A DNA stretch of 64,000 bases from assembly GCA_023525975.1 (NCBI GenBank), contig CM042020.1, positions 9,254,001-9,318,000 of the forward strand, in the 5' to 3' direction. This stretch comes from Smallanthus sonchifolius. Taxonomy: Eukaryota; Streptophyta; Magnoliopsida; Asterales; Asteraceae. The translations under genes and the position numbers were made by a program. Position 1 is the first letter of the stretch, and the number at the start of each line of letters is the position of its first letter. The notes below the pieces were generated by a model. The model was not told the origin of the DNA. It searched no databases and was given only the letters and a program-made list of their open reading frames with translations. This document shows, piece by piece, positions 12,088-24,683 of the stretch.

Positions 12088-13887
12088 TTAATATGCCTCC
12101 ATTTTATTTGATACCGGTGCAGATAAAAGTTTTGTGTCACTTAACTTTGAACCCTTACTTGCAAAAACACGATCCAAATTAGAGAAAACCTTCACTGTCG
12201 AAGTAGCAAATGGTGACTCCCTTACAATTGACTCCGTTATCCACGACTGTTCTCTAGAACTTAATGATCATACATTTCCAATCAACCTCGTGCCAATGCC
12301 ACTAGGAAGTTTTGATATCATCATAGGCATGGATTGGCTGTCAAATCACCATGCCGAAGTCATCTGTTTTGACAAGTGCATCCAAATACTCCTTCCGTCG
12401 GGGGAAACATTAGGAGTCTTTGGTGAAGAGCCTTGCAAAGGGCACAAGTTAATGTCATGCACTACCACCCAAAAGTACCTACGAAAGAAGTACGTAGCCT
12501 TCCTAGCCCATATTGTTCAAAAGGATGTCAAAGAGAAGAATATTCAAGAAATCCCCATCATCCGGGACTTTCCCGAAGTATTCCCCGAAGACTTATCCGG
12601 TCTTCCACCCGTTCGACAAGTAGAATTTTGCATTGACCTTGTACCCGGTGCTAACCCTATGGCTAGGGTTCCATATCGTCTTGCACCTTCTGAATTGCAA
12701 GAAATTGCAAGCCAACTCCAAGAGCTCTCCGACAAGGGCTTCATCCGTCCAAGTCATTCACCGTGGGGTGCACCCGTCTTATTCGTCAAGAAGAAGGATG
12801 GATCATTCCGCATGTGTATTGACTACCGCGAACTCAACAAGCTTACCATCAAGAACCGTTATCCATTGCCTAGGATTGATGACCTCTTCGATCAACTTCA
12901 AGGCTCTACTTGCTTCTCGAAGATTGATCTTCGATCTAGTTATCACCAACTCCGTGTACAAGAGGAAGATATTCCAAAAACTGCCTTCCGAACAAGGTAT
13001 GGTCACTATGAGTTCATGGTCATGCCTTTTGGGCTAACCAATGCACTCGCAGTTTTCATGGACCTCATGAATCGTGTGTGCAAACCGTACCTTGATAAAT
13101 TCTTGATCGTCTTCATTGATGTTATCTTAATCTACTCCAAGACTAAATCCGATCATGAGCAACACCTTAGGTTAGTTTTGGACCTCTTGAGGAAAGAGCA
13201 ACTATATGCCAAGTTCTCCAAATGTGAATTTTGGCTAAAGGAGGTTCAATTCCTGGGTCATATCGTCAACAAAAAAGGAATTCATGTTGACCCTGCTAAG
13301 ATCGAAGCTATTGAGAATTGAAATGCCCCTAAGACCCCCACCGAAGTTCGTTCATTTCTTGGTCTTGCGGGATATTATCGTCGTTTCATTTCAAATTTCT
13401 CTAAGATTGCTGTTCCTCTCACCGCTTTGACCCACAAGGGTAAACCTTATGAATGGGGACCAAAGCAAGAAGAAGCTTTCCAAACTCTCAAGCAAAAGTT
13501 GTGCAATGCACCTATTTTGACTCTCCCTGATGGGAATGATGATTTAGTCATCTACTGTGATGCCTCCAACCAAGGTCTCGGTTGTGTCCTCATGCAACGA
13601 GGCAAGGTAATCGATTATGCATCGAGGCAACTTAAGATTCATGAGAAGAATTATACAACGCACGACCTCGAATTGGGTGCGGTTGTAGTCGCATTGAAGA
13701 TTTGGAGACATTACCTCTATGGCACAAAATGTGTGGTGTTCACCGACCATAATAGTCTCCAACACATCTTCAACCAAAAAGAACTCAATATGAGGCAAAG
13801 ACGTTGGGAATGATGATTTAGTCGTCTACTGTGATGCCTCCAACCAAGGTCTCGGTTGTGTCCTCATGCAACGAGGCAAGGTAATCG
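12088..13887 (+). pseudogene. Array unit 5: PR-RT-RNH, stop at the RT connection
   Basis: The RT lacks the TAG seen in units 3, 4 and 6, and is open through FIDV. A TGA replaces a Trp codon at 13319-13321 (after AIEN). RNH is open from about 13427 to 13813. This is the only full-length unit whose RNH keeps GLGCVLM, the form retained in all the 79-bp patches; other units read GLCC. The protease has FCIDLVPGANPMARVPY substitutions. Confidence 0.92.
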
Positions 13888-15687
13888 TTAATATGCCTCC
13901 ATTTTATTTGATACCGATGCAGATAAAAGTTTTGTGTCACTTAACTTTGAACCCTTACTTGCAAAAACACGATCCAAATTAGAGAAAACCTTCACTGTCG
14001 AAGTAGCAAATGGTGACTCCCTTACAATTGACTCCGTTATCCACGACTGTTCTCTAGAACTTAATGATCATACATTTCCAATCAACCTCGTGCCAATGCC
14101 ACTAGAAAGTTTTGATATCATCATAGGCATGGATTGGCTGTCAAATCACCATGCCGAAGTCATCTGTTTTGACAAGTGCATCCAAATACCCCTTCCGTCG
14201 GGGGAAACGTTAGGAGTCTTTGGTGAAGAGCCTTGCAAAGGGCACAAGTTAATGTCATGCACTACCACCCAAAAGTACCTACGAAAGAAGTACGTAGCCT
14301 TCCTAGCCCATATTGTTCAAAAGGATGTCAAAGAGAAGAATATTCAAGACATCCCCACCATCCGAGACTTTCCCGAAGTATTCCCCGAAGACTTATCCGG
14401 TCTTCCACCCGTTCGACAAGTAGAATTTCGCATTGACCTTGTACCCGGGGCTAACCCTGTGGCTAGGGCTCCATATCGTCTTGCACCTTCTGAATTGCAA
14501 GAAATTGCAAGCCAACTCCAAGAGCTCTCCGACAAGGGCTTCATCCGTCCAAGTCATTCACCGTGGGGTGCACCCGTCTTATTCGTCAAGAAGAAGGATG
14601 GATCATTCCGCATGTGTATTGACTACCGCGAACTCAACAAGCTTACCATCAAGAACCGTTATCCATTGCCTAGGATTGATGACCTCTTCGATCAACTTCA
14701 AGGCTCTACTTGCTTCTCGAAGATTGATCTTCGATCTAGTTATCACCAACTCCGTGTACAAGAGGAAGATATTCCAAAAACTGCCTTCCGAACAAGGTAT
14801 GGTCACTACGAGTTCATGGTCATGCCTTTTGGGCTAACCATTGCACTCGCAGTTTTCATGGACCTCATGAATCGTGTGTGCAAACCGTACCTTGATAAAT
14901 TCTAGATCGTCTTCATTGATGTTATCTTAATCTACTCCAAGACTAAATCCGATCATGAGCAACACCTTAGGTTAGTTTTGGACCTCTTGAGGAAAGAGCA
15001 ACTATATGCCAAGTTCTCCAAATGTGAATTTTGGCTAAAGGAGGTTCAATTCCTGGGTCATATCGTCAACGAAAAAGGAATTCATGTTGACCCTGCTAAG
15101 ATCGAAGCTATTGAGAATTGGAATGCCCCTAAGACCCCCACCGAAGTTCGTTCATTTCTTGGTCTTGCGGGATATTATCGTCGTTTCATTTCAAATTTCT
15201 CTAAGATTGCTGTTCCTCTCACCGCTTTGACCCACAAGGGTAAACCTTATGAATGGGGACCAAAGCAAGAAGAAGCTTTCCAAACTCTCAAGCAAAAGTT
15301 GTGCAATGCTCCTATTTTGACTCTCCCTGATGGGAATGATGATTTAGTCGTCTACTGTGATGCCTCCAACCAAGGTCTCTGTTGTGTCCTCATGCAACGA
15401 GGCAAGGTAATCGATTATGCATCGAGGCAACTTAAGATTCATGAGAAGAATTATACAACGCACGACCTCGAATTGGGTGCGGTTGTAGTCGCACTGAAGA
15501 TTTGGAGACATTACCTCTATGGCACAAAATGTGTGGTGTTCACCGACCATAATAGTCTCCAACACATCTTCAACCAAAAAGAACTCAATATGAGGCAAAG
15601 ACGTTGGGAATGATGATTTAGTCGTCTACTGTGATGCCTCCAACCAAGGTCTCGGTTGTGTCCTCATGCAACGAGGCAAGGTAATCG
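13888..15687 (+). pseudogene. Array unit 6: PR-RT-RNH, protease active-site change and stop in RT
   Basis: The protease catalytic triplet reads GAT ACC GAT (DTD) instead of DTG (around 13910-13918), which should abolish the aspartic protease. The RT has the TAG at 14903-14905 shared with units 3 and 4, and TIALAV instead of TNALAV. RNH is open to 15613. The otherwise regular 1800-bp structure is maintained. Confidence 0.92.
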
Positions 15688-17487
15688 TTAATATGCCTCC
15701 ATTTTATTTGATACCGGTGCAGATAAAAGTTTTGTGTCACTTAACTTTGAACCCTTACTTGCAAAAACACGATCCAAATTAGAGAAAACCTTCACTGTCG
15801 AAGTAGCAAATGGTGACTCCCTTACAATTGACTCCGTTATCCACGACTGTTCTCTAGAATTTAATAGTCATACATTTCCAATCAACCTCGTGCCAATGCC
15901 ACTAGGAAGTTTTGATATCATCATAGGCATGGATTGGCTGTCAAATCACCATGCCGAAGTCATCTGTTTTGACAAGTGCATCCAAATACCCCTTCCGTCG
16001 GGGGAAACGTTAAGAGTCTTTGGTGAAAAGCCTTGCAAAGGGCACAAGTTAATGTCATGCACTACCACCCAAAAGTACCTACGAAAGAAGTACGTAGCCT
16101 TCCTAGCCCATATTGTTCAAAAGGATGTCAAAGAGAAGAATATTCAAGACATCCCCATCATCCGGGACTTTCCCGAAGTATTCCCCGAAGACTTATCCGG
16201 TCTTCCACCCGTTCGACAAGTAGAATTTCGCATTGACCTTGTACCCGGGGCTAACCCTGTGGCTAGGGCTCCATACCGTCTTGCACCTTCTGAATTGCAA
16301 GAAATTGCAAGCCAACTCCAGGAGCTCTCCGACAAGGGCTTCATCCATCCAAGTCATTCACCGTGGGGTGCACCCGTCGTATTCGTCAAGAAGAAGGATG
16401 GATTATTCCGCATGTGTATTGACTACCGCGAACTCAACAAGCTTACCATCAAGAACCGTTATCCATTGCCTAGGATTGATGACCTCTTCGATCAACTTCA
16501 AGGCTCTACTTGCTTCTCGAAGATTGATCTTCGATCTAGTTATCACCAACTCCGTGTACAAGAGGAAGATATTCCAAAAACTGCCTTCCGAACAAGGTAT
16601 GGTCACTACGAGTTCATGGTCATGCCTTTTGGGCTAACCAATGCACTCGCAGTTTTCATGGACCTCATGAATCGTGTGTGCAAACCGTACCTTGATAAAT
16701 TCTTGATCGTCTTCATTGATGTTATCTTAATCTACTCCAAGACTAAATCCGATCATGAGCAACACCTTAGGTTAGTTTTGGACCTCTTGAGGAAAGAGCA
16801 ACTATATGCCAAGTTCTCCAAATGTGAATTTTGGCTAAAGGAGGTTCAATTCCTGGGTCATATCGTCAACGAAAAAGGAATTCATGTTGACCCTGCTAAG
16901 ATCGAAGCTATTGAGAATTGGAATGCCCCTAAGACCCCCACCGAAGTTCGTTCATTTCTTGGTCTTGCGGGATATTATCGTCGTTTCATTTCAAATTTCT
17001 CTAAGCTTGCTGTTCCTCTCACCGCTTTGACCCACAAGGGTAAACCTTATGAATGGGGACCAAAGCAAGAAGAAGCTTTCCAAACTCTCAAGCAAAAGTT
17101 GTGCAATGCTCCTATTTTGACTCTCCCTGATGGGAATGATGATTTAGTCGTCTACTGTGATGCCTCCAACCAAGGTCTCTGTTGTGTCCTCATGCAACGA
17201 GGCAAGGTAATCGTTTATGCATCGAGGCAACTTAAGATTCATGAGAAGAATTATACAACGCACGACCTCGAATTGGGTGCGGTTGTATTCGCATTGAAGA
17301 TTTGGAGACATTATCTCTATGGCACAAAATGTGTGGTGTTCACCGACCATAAAAGTCTCCAACACATCTTCAACCAAAAAGAACTCAATATGAGGCAAAG
17401 ACGTTGGGAATGATGATTTAGTCGTCTACTGTGATGCCTCCAACCAAGGTCTCGGTTGTGTCTTCATGCAACGAGGCAAGGTAATCG
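15688..17487 (+). pseudogene. Array unit 7: PR-RT-RNH, open frame
   Basis: The frame is open from 15692 to a TGA at 17411-17413, one of three full-length units without a premature stop. It shares LRVFGEKP, VVFALK and DHKSLQ with unit 1, and the following patch has the TCTTCATGC variant also found only after unit 1. Private changes include FIHPS, PVVFV and DGLFRM. FIDV is present at codon 16721-16723. Confidence 0.92.
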
Positions 17488-19287
17488 TTAATATGCCTCC
17501 ATTTTATTTGATACCGGTGCAGATAAAAGTTTTGTGTCACTTAACTTTGAACCCTTACTTGCAAAAACACGAGCCAAATTAGAGAAAACCTTCACTGTCG
17601 AAGTAGCAAATGGTGACTCCCTTACAATTGACTCCGTTATCCACGACTGTTCTCTAGAACTTAATGGTCATACATTTCCAATCGTCCTCGTGCCAATGCC
17701 ACTAGGAAGTTTTGATATCTTCATAGGCATGGATTGGCTGTCAAATCACCATGCCGAAGTCATCTGTTTTGAGAAGTGCATCCAAATACCCTTTCCGTCG
17801 GGGGAAACGTTAGGAGTCTTTGGTGAAGAGCCTTGCAAAGGGCACAAGTTAATGTCATGCACTACCACCCAAAAGTACCTACGAAAGAAGTACGTAGCCT
17901 TCCTAGCCCATATTGTTCAAAAGGATGTCAAAGAGAAGAATATTCAAGACATCCCCATCGTCCGGGACTTTCCCGAAGTATTCCCCGAAGACTTATCCGG
18001 TCTTCCACCCGTTCGACAAGTAGAATTTCGCATTGACCTTGTACCCGGGGCTAACCCTGTGGCTAGGGCTCCATACCATCTTGCACCTTCTGAATTGCAA
18101 GAAATTGCAAGCCAACTCCAAGAGCTCTCCGACAAGGGCTTCATCTGTCCAAGTCATTCACCGTGGGGTGCACCCGTCTTATTCGTCAAGAAGAAGGATG
18201 GATCATTCCGCATGTGTATTGACTACCGCGAACTCAACAAGCTTACCATCAAGAACCGTTATCCATTGCCTAGGATTGATGACCTCTTCGATCAACTTCA
18301 AGGCTCTACTTGCTTCTCGAAGATTGATCTTCGATCTAGTTATCACCAACTCCGTGTACAAGAGGAAGATATTCCAAAAACTGCCTTCTGAACAAGGTAT
18401 GGTCACTACGAGTTCATGGTCATGCCTTTTGGGCTAACCAATGCACTCGCAGTTTTCATGGACCTCATGAATCGTGTGTGCAAACCGTACCTTGATAAAT
18501 TCTTGATCGTCTTCATTGATGTTATCTTAATCTACTCCAAGACTAAATCCGATCATGAGCAACACCTTAGGTTAGTTTTGGACCTCTTGAGGAAAGAGCA
18601 ACTATATGCCAAGTTCTCCAAATGTGAATTTTGGCTAAAGGAGGTTCAATTCCTGGGTCATATCGTCAATGAAAAAGGAATTCATGTTGACCCTGCTAAG
18701 ATCGAAGCTATTGAGAATTGGAATGCCCCTAAGACCCCCACCGAAGTTCGTTCATTTCTTGGTCTTGCGGGATATTATCGTCGTTTCATTTCAAATTTCT
18801 CTAAGATTGCTGTTCCTCTCACTGCTTTGACCCACAAGGGTAAACCTTATGAATGGGGACCAAAGCAAGAAGAAGCTTTCCAAACTCTCAAGCAAAAGTT
18901 GTGCAATGCACCTATTTTGACTCTCCCTGATGGGAATGATGATTTAGTCATCTACTGTGATGCCTCCAACCAAGGTCTCTGTTGTGTCCTCATGCAACGA
19001 GGCAAGGTAATCGATTATGCATCGAGGCAACTTAAGATTCATGAGAAGAATTATACAACGCACGACCTCGAATTGGGTGCGGTTGTAGTCGCATTGAAGA
19101 TTTGGAGACATTACCTCTATGGCACAAAATGTGTGGTGTTCACCGACCATAATAGTCTCCAACACATCTTCAACCAAAAAGAACTCAATATGAGGCAAAG
19201 ACGTTGGGAATGATGATTTAGTCGTCTACTGTGATGCCTCCAACCAAGGTCTCGGTTGTGTCCTCATGCAACGAGGCAAGGTAATCG
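17488..19287 (+). pseudogene. Array unit 8: PR-RT-RNH, stop in RT
   Basis: It carries the unit-2 markers (TRAKLEK, FPIVLV, PFPSGE) but is full length, so the deletion in unit 2 is younger than the duplication that links them. A CGA-to-TGA change at 18389-18391 stops the frame after PKTAF. The frame then continues through FIDV (18521-18523) and RNH to 19213. Confidence 0.92.
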
Positions 19288-21087
19288 TTAATATGCCTCC
19301 ATTTTATTTGATACCGGTGCAGATAAAAGTTTTGTGTCACTTAAATTTGAACCCTTACTTGCAAAAACACGATCCAAATTAGAGAAAACCTTCACTGTCG
19401 AAGTAGCAAATGGTGACTCCCTTACAATTGACTCCGTTATCCACGACTGTTCTCTAGAATTTAATGGTCATACATTTCCAATCAACCTCGTGCCAATGCC
19501 ACTAGGAAGTTTTGATATCATCATAGGCATGGATTGGATGTCAAATCACCATGCCGAAGTCATCTGTTTTGACAAGTGCATCCAAATACCCCTTCCGTCG
19601 GGGGAAACGTTAAGAGTCTTTGGTGAAAAGCCTTGCAAAGAGCACAAGTTAATGTCATGCACTACCACCCAAAAGTACCTACGAAAGAAGTACGTAGCCT
19701 TCCTAGCCCATATTGTTCAAAAGGATGTCAAAGAGAAGAATATTCAAGACATCCCCATCATCCGGGACTTTCCCGAAGTATTCCCCAAAGACTTATCCGG
19801 TCTTCCACCCGTTCGACAAGTAGAATTTCGCATTGACCTTGTACCCGGGGCTAACCCTGTGGCTAGGGCTCCATACCGTCTTGCACCTTCTGAATTGCAA
19901 GAAATTGCAAGCCAACTCCAAGAGCTCTCCGACAAGGGCTTCATCCGTCCAAGTCCTTCACCGTGGGGTGCACCCGTCTTATTCGTCAAGAAGAAGGATG
20001 GATCATTCCGCATGTGTATTGACTACCGCGAACTCAACAAGCTTACCATCAAGAACCGTTATCCATTGCCTAGGATTGATGACCTCTTCGATCAACTTCA
20101 AGGCTCTACTTGCTTCTCGAAGATTGATCTTCGATCTAGTTATCACCAACTCCGTGTACAAGAGGAAGATATTCCAAAAACTGCCTTCCGAACAAGGTAT
20201 GGTCACTACGAGTTCATGGTCATGCCTTTTGGGCTAACCAATGCACTCGCAGTTTTCATGGACCTCATGAATCGTGTGTGCAAACCGTACCTTGATAAAT
20301 TCTTGATCGTCTTCATTGATGTTATCTTAATCTACTCCAAGACTAAATCCGATCATGTGCAACACCTTAGGTTGGTTTTGGACATCTTGAGGAAAGAGCA
20401 ACTATATGCCAAGTTCTCCAAATGTGAATTTTGGCTAAAGGAGGTTCAATTCCTGGGTCATATCGTCAACGAAAAAGGAATTCATGTTGACCCTGCTAAG
20501 ATCGAAGCTATTGAGAATTGGAATGCCCCTAAGACCCCCACCGAAGTTCGTTCATTTCTTGGTCTTGCGGGATATTATCGTCGTTTCATTTCAAATTTCT
20601 CTAAGATTGTTGTTCCTCTCACCGCTTTGACCCACAAGGGTAAACCTTATGAACGGGGACCAAAGCAAGAAGAAGCTTTCCAAACTCTCAAGCAAAAGTT
20701 GTGCAATGCTCCTATTTTGACTCTCCCTGATGGGAATGATGATTTAGTCGTCTACTGTGATGCCTCTAACCAAGGTCTCTGTTGTGTCCTCATGCAACAA
20801 GGCAAGGTAATCGATTATGCATCGAGGCAACTTAAGATTCATGAGAAGAATTATACAACGCACGACCTCGAATTGGGTGCGGTTGTAGTCGCATTGAAGA
20901 TTTGGAGACATTACCTCTATGGCACAAAATGTGTGGTGTTCACCGACCATAATAGTCTCCAACACATTTTCAACCAAAAAGAACTCAATATGAGGCAAAG
21001 ACGTTGGGAATGATGATTTAGTCGTCTACTGTGATGCCTCCAACCAAGGTCTCGGTTGTGTCCTCATGCAACGAGGCAAGGTAATCG
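19288..21087 (+). pseudogene. Array unit 9: PR-RT-RNH, open frame
   Basis: The frame is open from 19292 to 21013. Private changes are MSLKF, GMDWMSN, FPKDLSG, SPSPWGAP, DHVQHL and PYERGPK. It is the last unit (reading left to right) with RSSYHQL; the following four units have RSGYHQL. FIDV is at codon 20321-20323. Confidence 0.92.
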
Positions 21088-22883
21088 TTAATATGCCTCC
21101 ATTTTATTTGATACCGGTGCAGATAAAAGTTTTGTGTCACTTAACTTTGAACCCTTGCAAAAACACGATCCAAATTAGAGAAAACCTTCACTGTCGAAGT
21201 AGCAAATGGTGACTCCCATACAATTGACTCCGTTATCCACGACTGTTCTCTAGAACTTAATGGTCTTACATTTCCAATCGTCCTCGTGCCAATGCCACTA
21301 GGAAGTTTTGATATCATCATAGGCATGAATTGGCTGTCAAATCACCATGCCGAAGTCATCTGTTTTGAGAAGTGCATCCAAATACCCCTTCCGTCGGGGG
21401 AAACGTTAAGAGTCTTTGGTGAAAAGCCTTGCAAAGGGCACAAGTTAATGTCATGCACTACCACCCAAAAGTACCTACGAAAGAAGTACGTAGCCTTCCT
21501 AGCCCATATTATTCAAAAGGATGTCAAAGAGAAGAATATTCAAGACATCCCCATCATCCGGGACTTTCCCGAAGTATTCCCCGAAGACTTATCCGGTCTT
21601 CCATCCATTCGACAAGTAGAATTTCGCATTGACCTTGTACCCGGGGCTAACCCTGTGGCTAGGGCTCCATACCGTCTTGCACCTTCTGAATTGCAAGAAC
21701 TTGCAAGCCAACTCCAAGAGCTCTCCGACAAGGGCTTCATCCATCCAAGTTATTCACCGTGGGGTGCACCCGTCTTATTCTTCAAGAAGAAGGATGGATC
21801 ATTCCGCATGTGTATTGACTACCGCGAACTCAACAAGCTTACCATCAAGAACCGTTATCCATTGCCTAGGATTGATGACCTCTTCGATCAACTTCAAGGC
21901 TCTACTTGCTTCTCGAAGATTGATCTTCGATCTGGTTATCACCAACTCCGTGTACAAGAGGAAGATATTCCAAAAACTGCCTTTCGAACATGGTATGGTC
22001 ACTACGAGTTCATGGTCATGCCTTTTGGGCTAACCAATGCACTCGCAGTTTTCATGGACCTCATGAATCGTGTGTGCAAACCGTACCTTGATAAATTCTT
22101 GATCGTCTTCATTGATGTTATCTTAATCTACTCCAAGACTAAATCCGATCATGAGCAACACCTTAGGTTGGTTTTGGACCTCTTGAAGAAAGAGCAACTA
22201 TATGCCAAGTTCTCTAAATGTGAATTTTCGCTAAAGGAGGTTCAATTCCTGGGTCATATCGTCAACGAAAATGGAAATCATGTTGACCCTGCTAAGATCG
22301 AAGCTATTGAGAATTGGAATGCCCCTAAGACCCCCACTGAAGTTCGTTCATTTCTTGGTCTTGCGGGATATTATCGTTGTTTCATTTCAAATTTCTCTAA
22401 GATTGCTGTTCCTCTCACCGCTTTGACCCACAAGGTTAAACCTTATGAATGGGGACCAAAGCAAGAAGAAGCTTTCCAAACTCTCAAGCAAAAGTTGTGC
22501 AATGCTCCTATTTTGACTCTCCCTGATGGGAATGATGATTTAGTCGTCTACTGTGATGCCTCCAACCAAGGTCTCTGTTGTTTCCTCATGCAACAAGGCA
22601 AGGTAATCGATTATGCATCGAGGCAACTTAAGATTCATGAGAAGAATTATACAACGAACGACCTCGAATTCGGTGCGGTTGTATTCGCATTGAAGATTTG
22701 GAGACATTACCTCTATGGCACAAAATGTGTGGTGTTCACCGACCATAAAAGTCTCCAACACATCTTCAACCAAAAAGAACTCAATATGAGGCAAAGACAT
22801 TGGGAATGATGATTTAGTCGTTTACTGTGATGCCTCCAACCAAGGTCTCGGTTGTGTCCTCATGCAACGAGGCAAGGTAATCG
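21088..22883 (+). pseudogene. Array unit 10: PR-RT-RNH with a 4-bp deletion in PR
   Basis: Four bases (ACTT) are missing near 21157, which throws the protease N-terminus out of frame and makes the unit 1796 bp. The downstream frame is open from about 21286 to 22809. It has RSGYHQL, the form I regard as the usual family sequence. Private changes include GMNWLS, FSLKEVQ and ENGNHVD. FIDV is at codon 22117-22119. Confidence 0.92.
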
Positions 22884-24683
22884 TTAATATGCCTCCATTT
22901 TATTTGATACCGGTGCAGATAAAAGTTTTGTGTCACTTAACTTTGAACCCTTACTTGCAAAAACACGATCCAAATTAGAGAAAACCTTCACTGTCGAAGT
23001 AGCAAATGGTGACTCCCTTACAATTAACTCCGTTATCCACGACTGTTCTCTAGAACTTAATGATCATACATTTCCAATTAACCTCGTGCCAATGCCACTA
23101 GGAAGTTTTGATATCATCATAGGCATGGATTGGCTGTCAAATCACCATGCCGAAGTCATCTGTTTTGAGAAGTGCATCCAAATACCCCTTCCTTCGGGGG
23201 AAACGTTAGGAGTCTTTGGTGAAAAGCCTTGCAAAGGGCTCAAGTTAATGTCATGCACTACCACCCAAAAGTACCTACGAAAGAAGTACGTAGCCTTCCT
23301 AGCCCATATTGTTCAAAAGGATGTCAAAGGGAAGAATATTCAAGACATCCCCATCATCCGGGACTTTCCCGAAGTATTCCCCGAAGACTTATCCGGTCTT
23401 CCACCCGTTCGACAAGTAGAATTTCGCATTGACCTTGTACCCGGGGCTAACCCTGTGGCTAGGGCTCCATACCGTCTTGCACCTTCTGAATTGCAATAAC
23501 TTGCAAGCCAACTCCAAGAGCCCTCCGACAAGGGCTTGATCCGTCCAAGTCATTCACCGTGGGGTGCACCCGTCTTATTCGTCAAGAAGAAGGATGGATC
23601 ATTCCGCATGTGTATTGACTACCGCGAACTCAACAAGCTTACCATCAAGAACCGTTATCCATTGCCTAGGATTGATGACCTCTTCGATCAACTTCAAGGC
23701 TCTACTTGCTTCTCGAAGATTGATCTTCGATCTGGTTATCACCAACTCCGTGTACAAGAGGAAGATATTCCAAAAACTGCCTTCCGAACAAGGTATGGTC
23801 ACTACGAGTTCATGGTCAAGCCTTTTGGGCTAACCAATACACTCGCAGTTTTCATGGACCTCATGAATCGTGTGTGCAAACCGTACCTTGATAAATTCTT
23901 GATCGTCTTCATTGATGTTATCTTAATCTACTCCAAGACTAAATCCGATCATGAGCAACACCTTAGGTTGGTTTTGGACCTCTTGAGGAAAGAGCAACTA
24001 TATGCCAAGTTCTCCAAATGTGAATTTTGGCTAAAGGAGGTTCAATTCCTGGGTCATATCGTCAACGAAAAAGGAATTCATGTTGACCCTGCTAAGATCG
24101 AAGCTATTGAGAATTGGAATGCCCCTAAGACCCCCACCGAAGTTCGTTCATTTCTTGGTATTGCGGGATATTATCGTTGTTTCATTTCAAATTTCTCTAA
24201 GATTGCTGTTCCTCTCACCGCTTTGACCCACAAGGGTAAACCTTATGAATGGGGACCAAAGCAAGAAGAAGCTTTCCAAACTCTCAAGCAAAAGTTGTGC
24301 AATGCTCCTATTTTGACTCTCCCTAATGGGAATGATGATTTAGTCGTCTACTGTGATGCCTCCAACCAAGGTCTCTGTTGTGTCCTCATGCAACGAGGCA
24401 AGGTAATCGATTATGCATCAAGGCAACTTAAGATTCATGAGAAGAATTATACAACGTATGACCTCGAATTGGGTGCGGTTGTATTCGCATTGAATATTTG
24501 GAGACATTACCTCTATGGCAAAAAATGTGTGGTGTTCACCGACCATAAAAGTCTCTAACACATCTTCAACCAAAAAGAACTCAATATGAGGCAAAGACGT
24601 TGGGAATGATGATTTAGTCGTCTACTGTGATGCCTCCAACCAAGGTCTCGGTTGTGTCCTCATGCAACGAGGCAAGGTAATCG
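22884..24683 (+). pseudogene. Array unit 11: PR-RT-RNH with two stops
   Basis: A TAA at 23497-23499 follows PSELQ, and another at 24556-24558 follows DHKSL. Both are shared with unit 12. The palm region has MVKPFGLTNTL. I find only three differences from unit 12 over 1800 bp (positions 23040, 23046 and 24420), so this is the most recent duplication visible in the array. Confidence 0.93.
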
